A DNA stretch of 64,000 nucleotides from an uncultured Alsobacter sp. (lineage in GTDB: Bacteria; Pseudomonadota; Alphaproteobacteria; Rhizobiales; Beijerinckiaceae): assembly GCF_945952055.1 (NCBI RefSeq), contig NZ_CAMFHB010000013.1, positions 62,001 to 126,000 on the forward strand, given 5' to 3'. The translations under genes were made by a program, and so were the position numbers. Numbering within the stretch: position 1 is the stretch's first letter; the number at the start of each line of letters is the position of its first letter. Below, piece by piece: positions 26,230 through 34,291 of the stretch. Below the pieces are notes generated by a model. That model was not told where the DNA came from. It did no database searches and was given only the letters and a program-made list of their open reading frames with translations.

Positions 26230-26313
26230 CTTGGGGGCGATTGGGAGAAAGTTTCACAAGCTTTCAGGATGAGGACCGTGGGTGTGTCTGGGCCCCGAGA
26301 AGCGCCCCCGACG

Positions 26314-27465
26314 CTATCCCACCAGCTGCCGCGCGGCGCGTCCCAGCACGCGGGCGGCGATCGGCAGGAGCGCGTCGGGGAAATCATAGTCGGGGTTGTG
26401 CAGGCTCGGGTGCCTCTCCCCGGCTCCGATGAACACCATCGCCGAAGGCGCCGCGTGGCCGAAGATGCCGAAGTCTTCTGACGCCCGGAAGGGTAGGCGA
26501 CCGGGGGAGTGCTTCACACCCTCGGCGTCCATCGCGCGAGCGAGCTCGGCCACGGCGGCCGGGGCATTCTCGACATGCGCGAAGACCTCGTGGAACGAGA
26601 TCGCCACGCGGAGCCCGTTGTCCGCCGCCGCGGCCTGGGCGAGGAGGGTGGCGCGCGCGACGAGGTCGTCCATGCCGGTATCGGTCAGGGTCCGCAGCGT
26701 CGCCCACACCTCGCCGGCTCCCGGAGACACGCCAAAGGCCGCCGCGCCCATCGCGGCGTGCGTCACGGTAGCCATGGCGAGCGGGCCGCCCTGCGCGCGG
26801 GGGCCGAGCGCCGCCAAGGCCGTCATCAGGCTGGCAATCGCGGGCATGGGCGAGATGCCGTTCTCGGGCTCGGAGGCGTGGGAGGTCTTGCCGGCGAAGC
26901 CGATCTTCATGCCGCGGGAGGCGCAGTTGACCACGCCCGGTGCCAGCCAGGCCTCGCCCAGCGGCAGGCCCGGCATGTTGTGCCAGGCGAACGAGATGTC
27001 GGGCGCAATCGCCGCGAAGGCGGGGTCGGCGACGACGGCGCGCGCACCGGCGCCATTCTCCTCGGCGGGCTGGAACATCAGCACGACCCGGCCGCGGGCG
27101 GGGCGCTGCTCGCCGAAGGTCATCGCGAGCAGGGCCAGTGTCGCCATGTGGCCGTCGTGGCCGCACTGGTGGCCCTTGCCGGCGATGGTCGAGCGCCAGG
27201 GTGCGGTCGCGGTGTCCTCGATGGGGAGGCCGTCGAGCTCGCAGCGCAAGAGCACGGTCGGGCCGGGCTGGCCGCTGTCGTAGACGGCCGCGACGCCATG
27301 GCCGCCGAGCCCGGTCAGCACCTGGGACGGGTTCGTGGCCGAGACGAGGGACACGACCGTCGCGGCGGTGTGCTGCTCCTCGCCGGACAGCTCCGGCGCG
27401 GCGTGCAGGGCGCGCCGGAACGCCACGGCGCGTTCCAGGCTGCGCGGATCGATGAGGAAGGTCAC
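26314..27465 (-). CDS. M20 family amidohydrolase (hippurate hydrolase-like)
   Basis: 383-aa dizinc hydrolase. Metal-site motifs: G-H-Q-C-G-H-D-G-H-M-A (the C-G-H-D-G-H form of IAA-amino acid and hippurate hydrolases), F-Q-P-A-E-E-N-G-A-G, and F-A-W-H-N-M-P. It would cut an amide between an acyl or aromatic acid and an amino acid. It lies 13 bases after the tautomerase gene, the last gene of the TPP enzyme-tautomerase-amidohydrolase operon. Confidence 0.9.
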   Translation of the reverse strand: MTFLIDPRSLERAVAFRRALHAAPELSGEEQHTAATVVSLVSATNPSQVLTGLGGHGVAAVYDSGQPGPTVLLRCELDGLPIEDTATAPWRSTIAGKGHQCGHDGHMATLALLAMTFGEQRPARGRVVLMFQPAEENGAGARAVVADPAFAAIAPDISFAWHNMPGLPLGEAWLAPGVVNCASRGMKIGFAGKTSHASEPENGISPMPAIASLMTALAALGPRAQGGPLAMATVTHAAMGAAAFGVSPGAGEVWATLRTLTDTGMDDLVARATLLAQAAAADNGLRVAISFHEVFAHVENAPAAVAELARAMDAEGVKHSPGRLPFRASEDFGIFGHAAPSAMVFIGAGERHPSLHNPDYDFPDALLPIAARVLGRAARQLVG

Positions 27466-27478
27466 GATGTCATCGCCG

Positions 27479-27709
27479 TCAGAGCGGGTTGTACCCAGGC
27501 TTCTTGAACAGGATCCCGGGCTTCTGCACGATCTCCGGCTTGTACACCGTCTCGACCCAGGCCTCCGGCGCGACGTCCTCGATGCTCACCGAGACGGACG
27601 CCTCGGAGCTGCCGGCCACGGCCATGATGGCTTTCGTGATCTCGTCGGCCAGCGCCTGCTTCTGCTCGGCGCTGCGGCCCGGGTACATCTTCACGATCAC
27701 ATGGGGCAA
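27479..27709 (-). CDS. 4-oxalocrotonate tautomerase family protein
   Basis: 76-aa small tautomerase. Met-Pro at the N terminus leaves the catalytic Pro1 after Met removal; R-S-A-E-Q-K-Q-A-L-A-D-E-I-T-K-A-I and S-V-S-V-S-I-E-D-V match the family, and it is slightly longer than the classic 62-residue form. It would catalyse keto-enol shifts. Located between the TPP enzyme and M20 genes. Confidence 0.9.
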   Translation of the reverse strand: MPHVIVKMYPGRSAEQKQALADEITKAIMAVAGSSEASVSVSIEDVAPEAWVETVYKPEIVQKPGILFKKPGYNPL

Positions 27710-27739
27710 GGGAGTGCTCCTCGAAGGGTGTCTGCCGTC

Positions 27740-29365
27740 TCAGACGGGCGGGGCAGGGTGCAGGAACGGCCACGGGCTCGTCTCCGAACCGGTGGGAACG
27801 GGGACCTCGATGAGGGCAGGCTCGTCCCGTTCGATCGCCTTGGCAAGCGCGGCGCGCAGCGCGTCGGGCGAGGTCGCGCGCGAGGACTCGATGCCGAAGC
27901 TGCGGCCGAGCGCGACGAAATCCGGGTTGACCAGGGTGGAGCCGATCGTGCGCCCGCCATAGGACTGCGTCTGGTCGCGCAGAACGTTGCCGTAGGCCTG
28001 GTTGTTGAACACGACCGCGACCACGCCGATGCGGTGCTGCACGGCGGTGGCCAGTTCCTGCACGCCGAACATGAACCCGCCGTCGCCGGACACGGAAACG
28101 ACGGCCTTGCCGGGATTGGCCACCTTCACGCCCAGCGCCGTGTTGTAGCCGAAGCCGAGATTGTCCTGGTAGGCGCAGGTCACGTAGCGGCGCGGTCCGT
28201 AGACCGGGAAGCCGAAGCGCGCGGCGAAGCCCATCTGGCTCACCTCCTCGACGAAGAAGCCGTCGCGCGGCAACACGTCCCGGATCACGTCGAGGTAGGC
28301 GATCTGAGGCTGCACGCTCGAATAGCGCTCGCGGGCGTCGGCGTTGAGCGCGGCGAACCGCTCTCTGGCATCCGGCCGGTCGCGCCTGGCAACGGCTTGC
28401 GTCAGCGCCACCGCTCCCTCCCGCGCGTCGGCGACGACGGCGACGTCCGGCCTGAGGCGGACCATCTCGGTGGGGTCGATGTCGATGCGGATGATCTTCA
28501 GGCCGGGCGGCTGCCAGCGCCAGCGCATGTATTGCAGCTCGAGCCGGGTGCCGATGCCGATCACGAGGTCGACTTCCGGCCACATGGCGTAGGCCGCGAC
28601 GAAATTGAGATAGTGCGGATGATCGTCGGGCACGACCCCCTTGCCGGAGCGGTGCGAGGTCACTGGCGCCCCGATCCGTTCGGCCAGGGCCGCCACGGCC
28701 TCACCGGCCTCGAAGGCGCCGCCACCGACCATGATCAGCGGGTTCCTGGCCGCGGCGATCAGCGCCGCGGCCTGCTCGATGGCGACGGGATCGACCGTGG
28801 GTGCTGGCCGCGGCGACGCCATGGGCAGGTCCGCGCGCGGTCCGCTGCGACCGTAGACGTCCCACGGGGCCTCGATGGCGCCGGGGCCCTGGCGGCCCGA
28901 CAGCATCGTGCCGATGACGTCGGCGAGGACGGGCCCTGCCTGCGAGGGGTGGTCGATGCGCTCCGCCACCCGCGTGAGGCCGCGCAGGGTGGCGAGCTGA
29001 TCCGGCAATTCGTGCAATTGGCCGCGGCCCTGGCCGATGAAATGGGACATGATGTTGCCGGTGATGCACAACACCGGCGCATTGGCGCCGTAGGCCGTGC
29101 ACAGCGCGGCGCCCGAGTTCAGCACGCCGGGTCCGGGCACCACCGTGTAGGCGCCGATGCGGCCGGTGGAGCGGGCATAGCCATAGGCCATGTAGCCCGC
29201 GCCCTGCTCGTGCCGAGTCTGAATGAAGCGCACCCGGTCGCGCACGCCGTAGAGCGCATCGTTGAAATCGTAGAGGTGCGCGCCGGGAAGTCCGAAGACC
29301 GTATCGATCCCGTGCTGCACCAGCGAGCGCGCCAGCGCCTGCCCCGTGGTCTCCCGGCTGTTCAT
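27740..29365 (-). CDS. Thiamine pyrophosphate enzyme, acetolactate synthase-like
   Basis: 541 aa with three domains: the N-terminal pyrimidine-binding domain with catalytic Glu53 (R-H-E-Q-G-A), a central domain (about 190-320), and the C-terminal domain with S-G-D-G-G-F and F-N-N-Q-A-Y-G-N, the pyrophosphate/metal motif. Relatives include acetolactate synthase-like decarboxylases and ligases. The start at 29365 matches the family start; an upstream start at 29515 would add a non-conserved leader. It is first in an operon with a tautomerase and an amidohydrolase, and not next to an ilvN-like subunit, so a role in a 2-keto acid catabolic step is more likely than amino acid synthesis. Confidence 0.88.
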   Translation of the reverse strand: MNSRETTGQALARSLVQHGIDTVFGLPGAHLYDFNDALYGVRDRVRFIQTRHEQGAGYMAYGYARSTGRIGAYTVVPGPGVLNSGAALCTAYGANAPVLCITGNIMSHFIGQGRGQLHELPDQLATLRGLTRVAERIDHPSQAGPVLADVIGTMLSGRQGPGAIEAPWDVYGRSGPRADLPMASPRPAPTVDPVAIEQAAALIAAARNPLIMVGGGAFEAGEAVAALAERIGAPVTSHRSGKGVVPDDHPHYLNFVAAYAMWPEVDLVIGIGTRLELQYMRWRWQPPGLKIIRIDIDPTEMVRLRPDVAVVADAREGAVALTQAVARRDRPDARERFAALNADARERYSSVQPQIAYLDVIRDVLPRDGFFVEEVSQMGFAARFGFPVYGPRRYVTCAYQDNLGFGYNTALGVKVANPGKAVVSVSGDGGFMFGVQELATAVQHRIGVVAVVFNNQAYGNVLRDQTQSYGGRTIGSTLVNPDFVALGRSFGIESSRATSPDALRAALAKAIERDEPALIEVPVPTGSETSPWPFLHPAPPV

Positions 29366-29470
29366 GCCAGCGCTGCTCCCTGTCCGTGTCCGGCCCCATT
29401 CTGGCCAACCGCGCGTCGCGCGCCAGTGCGAAAGCGGCTGGCTCCCCGGTCGTTTTGCTGTGGATGCGGC

Positions 29471-29499
29471 TTGACCCGCTTGCGGCAGGCCTATGAAAT
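29471..29499 (+). promoter_or_regulatory. Candidate sigma70 promoter for the second TRAP operon
   Basis: TTGACC at 29471-29476 followed after 17 bases by TGAAAT (29494-29499); TATGAA at 29492 with 15 bases is an alternative. It lies about 50 bases before the DctP start in the divergent gap. Confidence 0.35.
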
Positions 29500-29550
29500 C
29501 AGGGTTTCCCGCCAAAGGAGCGAGGCCTGGAGCCTCGCCGAGGAGATCCG

Positions 29551-30519
29551 ATGTTTCGTTCTCTCGCGCTCGTTGCCTTCGCCGCCTCGCTGGCCGCCGC
29601 CCCGGCGGTCGCCCAGACCAAATGGGACCTGCCGACCGGCTACCCGGTCAGCAATTTCCACACGGTGAACCTGCAGAAGTTCGCCGACGCCGTGAAGGCC
29701 GGCTCGGGCGGCAAGCTCGAGATCGTCATCCACCCCAACGGCTCGCTGTACAAGGCCAACGAGATCAAGCGCGCCGTGCAGACCGGCCAGACGCCGGCCG
29801 GCGAGGTGCTGATGGCCAACCTCGGTAACGAGAACCCGATGTTCGAGGTGGACGGCGTGCCGTTCCTGGCGACGTCCTACGACGCCGGGCGCAAGCTGTA
29901 CGCGGCCCAGAAGCCGTACGTCGAGAAGATCCTCGACGGACAGGGCATGAAGCTCCTCTACGCCGTCGCGTGGCCGCCGCAGGGCATCTACTCGGCCAAG
30001 CCCGTGGCCTCGGTGAAGGACCTCGAGAACGCGCCCTGGCGCTCCTACAGCCCGGCGACGGCGCGCATCGGCGAACTGCTGAAGGCCCAGTCGGTGACGG
30101 TGCAGGCGGCCGAACTCGCCCAGGCGCTCTCGACTGGCAAGGTCGTGGCCATGATGACTTCGTCGGCCACGGGCGTGGACTCGAAGGTCTGGGAGCAGGT
30201 GAAGTTCTACTACGACACCCAGGCCTGGCTGCCGAAGAACATGGTGATCGTGTCGAAGGCCGCCTTCGACAAGCTCGACAAGGCGACGCAGGACCTGGTG
30301 CTCGCCGAGGCCGCCAAGGCCGAGGCCGCCGGTTGGGCCGACAGCCAGAAGGTCGCCACCGACACCAAGGCGACGCTCGTCCAGAACGGCATGACGGTGC
30401 AGCCGCCGTCGGCCGCGCTCGCCGAGGGCCTCGCCGCCATCGGCAAGACGATGACGGAAGAGTGGGAGAAGAAGGCCGGCGCCGACGGCGCGGCGCTGCT
30501 CGCAACGTTCCGCAAGTGA
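29551..30519 (+). CDS. TRAP transporter substrate-binding protein (DctP family)
   Basis: 322 aa with a Sec signal ending A-P-A-V-A-Q-T. DctP features are I-V-I-H-P-N-G-S-L-Y-K, N-A-P-W-R-S-Y-S-P (the Arg-containing substrate loop) and Q-A-L-S-T-G-K-V-V-A-M-M-T-S. The G-A-x-D-G region is replaced by S-T-G-K-V, placing it in a different branch from the binding protein at 23 kb. Well-placed GAGGAG before the ATG. Divergent from the TPP-enzyme operon, whose pathway it may feed. Confidence 0.9.
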   Translation: MFRSLALVAFAASLAAAPAVAQTKWDLPTGYPVSNFHTVNLQKFADAVKAGSGGKLEIVIHPNGSLYKANEIKRAVQTGQTPAGEVLMANLGNENPMFEVDGVPFLATSYDAGRKLYAAQKPYVEKILDGQGMKLLYAVAWPPQGIYSAKPVASVKDLENAPWRSYSPATARIGELLKAQSVTVQAAELAQALSTGKVVAMMTSSATGVDSKVWEQVKFYYDTQAWLPKNMVIVSKAAFDKLDKATQDLVLAEAAKAEAAGWADSQKVATDTKATLVQNGMTVQPPSAALAEGLAAIGKTMTEEWEKKAGADGAALLATFRK

Positions 30520-31052
30520 CCGCGGCGGTGGAGCGGGGCCCCCTGCGGCGCGGCCTCGACGGGCTGTACTTCGCGGGGGGCGTGCTGGGCGCCATCTTCC
30601 TGGCGGCGACCTGCGTCCTGATCCTGGGCAATGTCGGCGGCAGCCTCCTGCGAGTCGTCACCCGCAGCCTCGACGAGTTCGCCGGCTACTGCATGGCGGC
30701 GAGCGCCTTCCTCGCGCTCGCCTACACGCTGCGGTCGGGCGAGCACATCCGCATGACGCTGATCCTGCAGTCGCTGCCGGCAATCCTGAAGCGTCCTGCC
30801 GAGGCGCTCGCGACCGCCATCGGCGCGGTGTTCGCGGCGTTCATCGCCTGGTACGCGATCAAGCTCTGCTGGGTGAGCTACACCATCAACGACCTCAGCC
30901 AGGGCATCATTGCGCTGCCGCTGTGGATTCCGCAGAGCGCCATGGCTGTGGGCTCCGCCATCTTCGCGGTCGCCATGCTCGACCGCCTCGTCTGCGTGCT
31001 CGCCGGCTGGCCGGTGCCCGAAGACCAGTCCGACGCCAGGACCGACCGCTGA
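30516..31052 (+). CDS. TRAP transporter small permease (DctQ family)
   Basis: 178 aa, four membrane segments. The GTG start overlaps the upstream stop (GTGA). The usual DctQ Trp-Ala-x-Glu after the first segment reads S-L-D-E-F-A-G-Y-C, a normal variant in one TRAP branch. Overlaps the DctM start by one base. Confidence 0.88.
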   Translation: MTAAVERGPLRRGLDGLYFAGGVLGAIFLAATCVLILGNVGGSLLRVVTRSLDEFAGYCMAASAFLALAYTLRSGEHIRMTLILQSLPAILKRPAEALATAIGAVFAAFIAWYAIKLCWVSYTINDLSQGIIALPLWIPQSAMAVGSAIFAVAMLDRLVCVLAGWPVPEDQSDARTDR

Positions 31053-32359
31053 TGGGCGAGCTTTCCACCGTCGGCCTGCTCATCATTGCGCTGTTCGTGC
31101 TGCTCGGCAGCGGCGTCTGGATCGGCCTGTCGCTGATCGGCGTCGGCTGGATGGCCATGGCCTTCTTCACCGCGCGTCCGGCGGGCGACGCGATGGCCGT
31201 GACCGTGTTCGGCTCGCTGTCGAGCTGGACGCTGACCGCGCTGCCGCTCTTCATCTGGATGGGCGAGATCCTGTTCCGCTCCAAGCTCTCGGAGAACATG
31301 TTCTCGGCACTGGCGCCGTGGATGGGGCGGGTCCCCGGGCGGCTCCTGCAGACCAACGTCGTCGGTTGCGCCATCTTCGCGGCGATTTCCGGATCGTCGG
31401 CGGCGACCTGCGCCACCATCGGGAAGATGACCCTGCCGGAGCTCAAGAAGCGCGGTTATCCCGATTCCATTGCGATCGGCTCGCTCGCAGGCGCCGGCAC
31501 GCTCGGGCTGCTGATCCCGCCCTCGCTGATCATGATCGTCTACGGCGTCTCCGCCGACGTCTCGATCGCCCGCCTGTTCATCGCCGGCGTGATCCCCGGG
31601 ATCATGCTGGCGCTGCTCTTCGGCGGATACCTCGCCTGGTGGGCGTGGCGGAACCCGCAGGAGGTGCCGGTCGACGATTTTGCCGGGTTGGGCTTCGGCG
31701 AGAAGATCAGGCGCTCGGGCGGGCTCATCCCGACCGTGCTGCTGATCATGGCGGTGCTGGGGTCCATCTACACCGGCATCGCGACGGCCACGGAAAGCGC
31801 GGCGATCGGCGTCGTGGGAGCGCTGGTGCTGTCGGCGGCGCAGCGCACGCTGACGCTGCAGAACTTCATCGCCGGCCTGATGGGGGCGACGCGCACCACC
31901 ACCATGATCATGCTGATCCTGGCCGGCAGCGCCTTCCTGACGATCGCCATGGGCTTCACCGGCCTGCCGCGCGATCTTGCCCTGTGGGTCAAGAGCCTGA
32001 ACCTCAGCCCGCTGGCGCTGATCGCGGCGCTCACGGTGTTCTTCGTGATCCTCGGCTGCTTCCTCGACGGCATCTCCATGGTGGTGCTCACCATGGCCGT
32101 ACTGCTGCCGATGGTGCAGGCCGTCGGCTTCGACCTCGTCTGGTTCGGCATCTTCATCGTGCTCGTCGTCGAGATGGCGCAGATCACCCCGCCGGTCGGC
32201 TTCAACCTGTTCGTGCTGCAGGGCATGACGGGGAGGAACATCTTCTGGATCGCGAAGGTGTCCTTCCCGTTCTTCGTGCTGATGGCTGCCGCGGTGGCGC
32301 TGATCGTCGCATTCCCAGGGCTGGCGACCTGGCTGCCGGGGCAGATGATGGGGAAGTGA
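31052..32359 (+). CDS. TRAP transporter large permease (DctM family)
   Basis: 435 aa with about 12 membrane segments; motifs I-S-G-S-S-A-A-T-C-A-T-I-G, L-I-P-P-S-L-I-M-I-V-Y-G, T-A-T-E-S-A-A-I-G-V-V-G and I-T-P-P-V-G-F-N-L-F. Start at 31052 (overlapping the previous TGA). Completes the second TRAP system. Convergent with ccoG. Confidence 0.94.
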   Translation: MGELSTVGLLIIALFVLLGSGVWIGLSLIGVGWMAMAFFTARPAGDAMAVTVFGSLSSWTLTALPLFIWMGEILFRSKLSENMFSALAPWMGRVPGRLLQTNVVGCAIFAAISGSSAATCATIGKMTLPELKKRGYPDSIAIGSLAGAGTLGLLIPPSLIMIVYGVSADVSIARLFIAGVIPGIMLALLFGGYLAWWAWRNPQEVPVDDFAGLGFGEKIRRSGGLIPTVLLIMAVLGSIYTGIATATESAAIGVVGALVLSAAQRTLTLQNFIAGLMGATRTTTMIMLILAGSAFLTIAMGFTGLPRDLALWVKSLNLSPLALIAALTVFFVILGCFLDGISMVVLTMAVLLPMVQAVGFDLVWFGIFIVLVVEMAQITPPVGFNLFVLQGMTGRNIFWIAKVSFPFFVLMAAAVALIVAFPGLATWLPGQMMGK

Positions 32360-32426
32360 GACAGTCTCACCGCACGCGCCAAATGGGTCCTGAACAGAGG
32401 CAGAGGTCTTTGCTCGCTCTCTGAGT

Positions 32427-32517
32427 TCGTCTTGGCCGGGCTCGGCCCGGCCATCCACGACTTTGGAGCGGTTGAGAGCTCTCGTCGTGGGTGCCCGGGC
32501 CAAGCCCGGGCATGACG
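32427..32517. repeat. Intergenic palindromic repeat family A, full copy
   Basis: Arm one GGCCGGGC-TCG-GCCCGGCC then CCACGACTT; a variable linker; arm two CGTCGTGGG then GCCCGGGC-CAA-GCCCGGGC and ATGACG. Between convergent DctM and ccoG. Confidence 0.8.
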
Positions 32518-32568
32518 TGCGGAGGGGTGGGAGCGTCAGCGAGGACAGAGAGCGAGCTGAGGCCTGGC

Positions 32569-34026
32569 TCACGGCACCATGAACGTGTCCTTCGCCACAT
32601 AGACCACGCGACCCTCGCCGTCCCGTGCCTCGAAGGTCACCGGCCCGCCGGCCTCGGCCGGGCCCGTCACCGTGGCGCGCACCTCGACGGTTGAATCCGC
32701 GTCGACGATCACGTGCGCCTGCCCGACCACCTTCGCCGTGAGCCGTGGGTCCTGGATCGTGATGGTCAGCTCCTGGTCGCGGGCGCCGCGGTTGAGGAGG
32801 CGCAGGGTGTAGCCGTTGCGGATGGCGCCGTCCGAGAGCCGCACCCAGGTGGGGTTGCGGTCGTGGAGCGCGGTGAGTGAGCCGGTGGAGCGGTGGGCCA
32901 GCGCCACGCCCATGCCGCCGGTGAGGACGACGACGACTGCGGCGAGGCCGAGCGTCTTGGGGCGCAGCACCCGGAGCCGCCCGGGAACGCCGGCGCGGCC
33001 GCGCTCGATATTGGCCCAGCTCTCGTAGGCGATGAGGCCGCGCGGCCGGTCGAGCTTGTCCATGACGCTGTCGCAGGCATCCACGCACAGGCCGCAGTTG
33101 ATGCAGGCGAAGCTCGGTCCTTCGCGGATGTCGATCCCGACGGGGCACACCACGACGCATTGCAGGCAGTCGATGCAGTCGCCGGCGGGCTCGCCGCGGC
33201 TGCGCAACTCGGCGGCCTTCTTGGCCGAGACGCGGATCTCGCCGCGATAGTCGCGGTAGTTCACGGTGAGCGCCTCGGGATCCCAGATGGCGCCCTGCAG
33301 GCGCGGCCACGGGCACATCCAGGTGCAGACCTGCTCCCGGGCGAAGCCCGCCAGCGTGTAGGTGAGCGCGGCGACGATGCCGATCCAGGAATAGGCGAGA
33401 ACGCCGGCCTCGCCGGTCGCGAGGTCGCGCAGCGTCTCGCGGGCGTCGCCGAAGTAGAGGACGAGGGCCGTTCCGGTCCACAGCGCGATCGCCAGCCAGA
33501 TCGCGTGCTTCAGGGCGAGTTCGGCGATGCGCCGAGGGCTTAGTCCCGCCTCGCGCTTCTTCAGGCGGTCCCGCCGGTCGCCTTCCACGAGGCGCTCGAC
33601 CCACAGGAAGAGATCCGTCCAGACGGTCTGCGGGCACAGGAACCCGCACCAGATTCGGCCTGCCACAGCGTTCATCAGGATCAGCAGCACCGAGGCCAGG
33701 ATCAGGAGGCCGGTGAGGTAGTAGAGCTCCTGCGGCCAGATCTCGACGAAGAAGGCGTAGAGCCGGCCCTTGGTGAAATCGAACAGGATTGCCTGGCCCG
33801 GTTCGTCCGGCCCGCGGTCCCAGCGCAGGAAGGGCAGCAGCCCGTAGACCGCGAGGCAGAGGGCCAGGGCCGCCGTCTTGATGCGGCGGAAGCGTCCGCG
33901 CACCGACTGGGGGACGACGGGGCCACCGGGACGCCGCGTGTCGGCCTTGCGCGGGGAGGGGGCTGGGCGGGGCGCGCCGGCATCCTGGGAACGGCGGCGG
34001 GCGTGGGAAATGTCGAGGGCGACCAT
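32569..34026 (-). CDS. ccoG: Cytochrome c oxidase accessory protein CcoG (FixG)
   Basis: 485-aa membrane protein with about five membrane segments, then two ferredoxin-type 4Fe-4S motifs, C-I-D-C-L-Q-C-V-V-V-C-P and C-I-N-C-G-L-C-V-D-A-C-D, and a C-terminal Ig-like FixG domain. The N-terminal CGFLCPQ and C-T-W-M-C-P-W-P-R segments supply the other Cys-Pro pairs. CcoG is a cupric reductase that helps insert copper during cbb3 oxidase assembly. Unusually, no ccoNOPQ, ccoHIS or fix gene is next to it in this window. Confidence 0.92.
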   Translation of the reverse strand: MVALDISHARRRSQDAGAPRPAPSPRKADTRRPGGPVVPQSVRGRFRRIKTAALALCLAVYGLLPFLRWDRGPDEPGQAILFDFTKGRLYAFFVEIWPQELYYLTGLLILASVLLILMNAVAGRIWCGFLCPQTVWTDLFLWVERLVEGDRRDRLKKREAGLSPRRIAELALKHAIWLAIALWTGTALVLYFGDARETLRDLATGEAGVLAYSWIGIVAALTYTLAGFAREQVCTWMCPWPRLQGAIWDPEALTVNYRDYRGEIRVSAKKAAELRSRGEPAGDCIDCLQCVVVCPVGIDIREGPSFACINCGLCVDACDSVMDKLDRPRGLIAYESWANIERGRAGVPGRLRVLRPKTLGLAAVVVVLTGGMGVALAHRSTGSLTALHDRNPTWVRLSDGAIRNGYTLRLLNRGARDQELTITIQDPRLTAKVVGQAHVIVDADSTVEVRATVTGPAEAGGPVTFEARDGEGRVVYVAKDTFMVP

Positions 34027-34155
34027 GGCGGCTCCGGGGGAAGAGCCAAAGTGGTAGCCGGGGCGGGCGAGGGGCTATTTGTCGGGGCGCAAAGAGGGGG
34101 AGGGTTATGGGAGCTGAGGCCCTCCGATCTGCGCTCTCTCACATGCTCCCTCTCA

Positions 34156-34247
34156 CCGTCATCCCCGGGCTTCGGCCCGGGGATCCACGACTTCCGAGCG
34201 GTTGAGAGCGCTAGTCGTGGGTGCCCGGGCCAAGCCCGGGCATGACG
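34156..34247. repeat. Intergenic palindromic repeat family A, full copy
   Basis: CCCCGGGC-TTC-GGCCCGGGG with ATCCACGACTT, then GTCGTGGG and GCCCGGGC-CAA-GCCCGGGC, ATGACG. Between the M20/AbgB-like gene and ccoG on the same strand. The rest of this 265-base gap shows no gene. Confidence 0.8.
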
Positions 34248-34291
34248 CCGAGAGGTTGAGAGATTGCTGGGAAGTCGCGGCCCCGCCCTGC

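Noticed and set aside
27335-29668. Long plus-strand frame (777 codons) opposite the TPP enzyme and M20 genes
   Set aside because: Shadow of three real genes with clear motifs on the minus strand.
30878-33649. Long minus-strand frame (923 codons) through the TRAP permease and into ccoG
   Set aside because: It is antisense to DctM and out of frame with ccoG; Arg/His/Gln-rich composition is typical of shadow frames.
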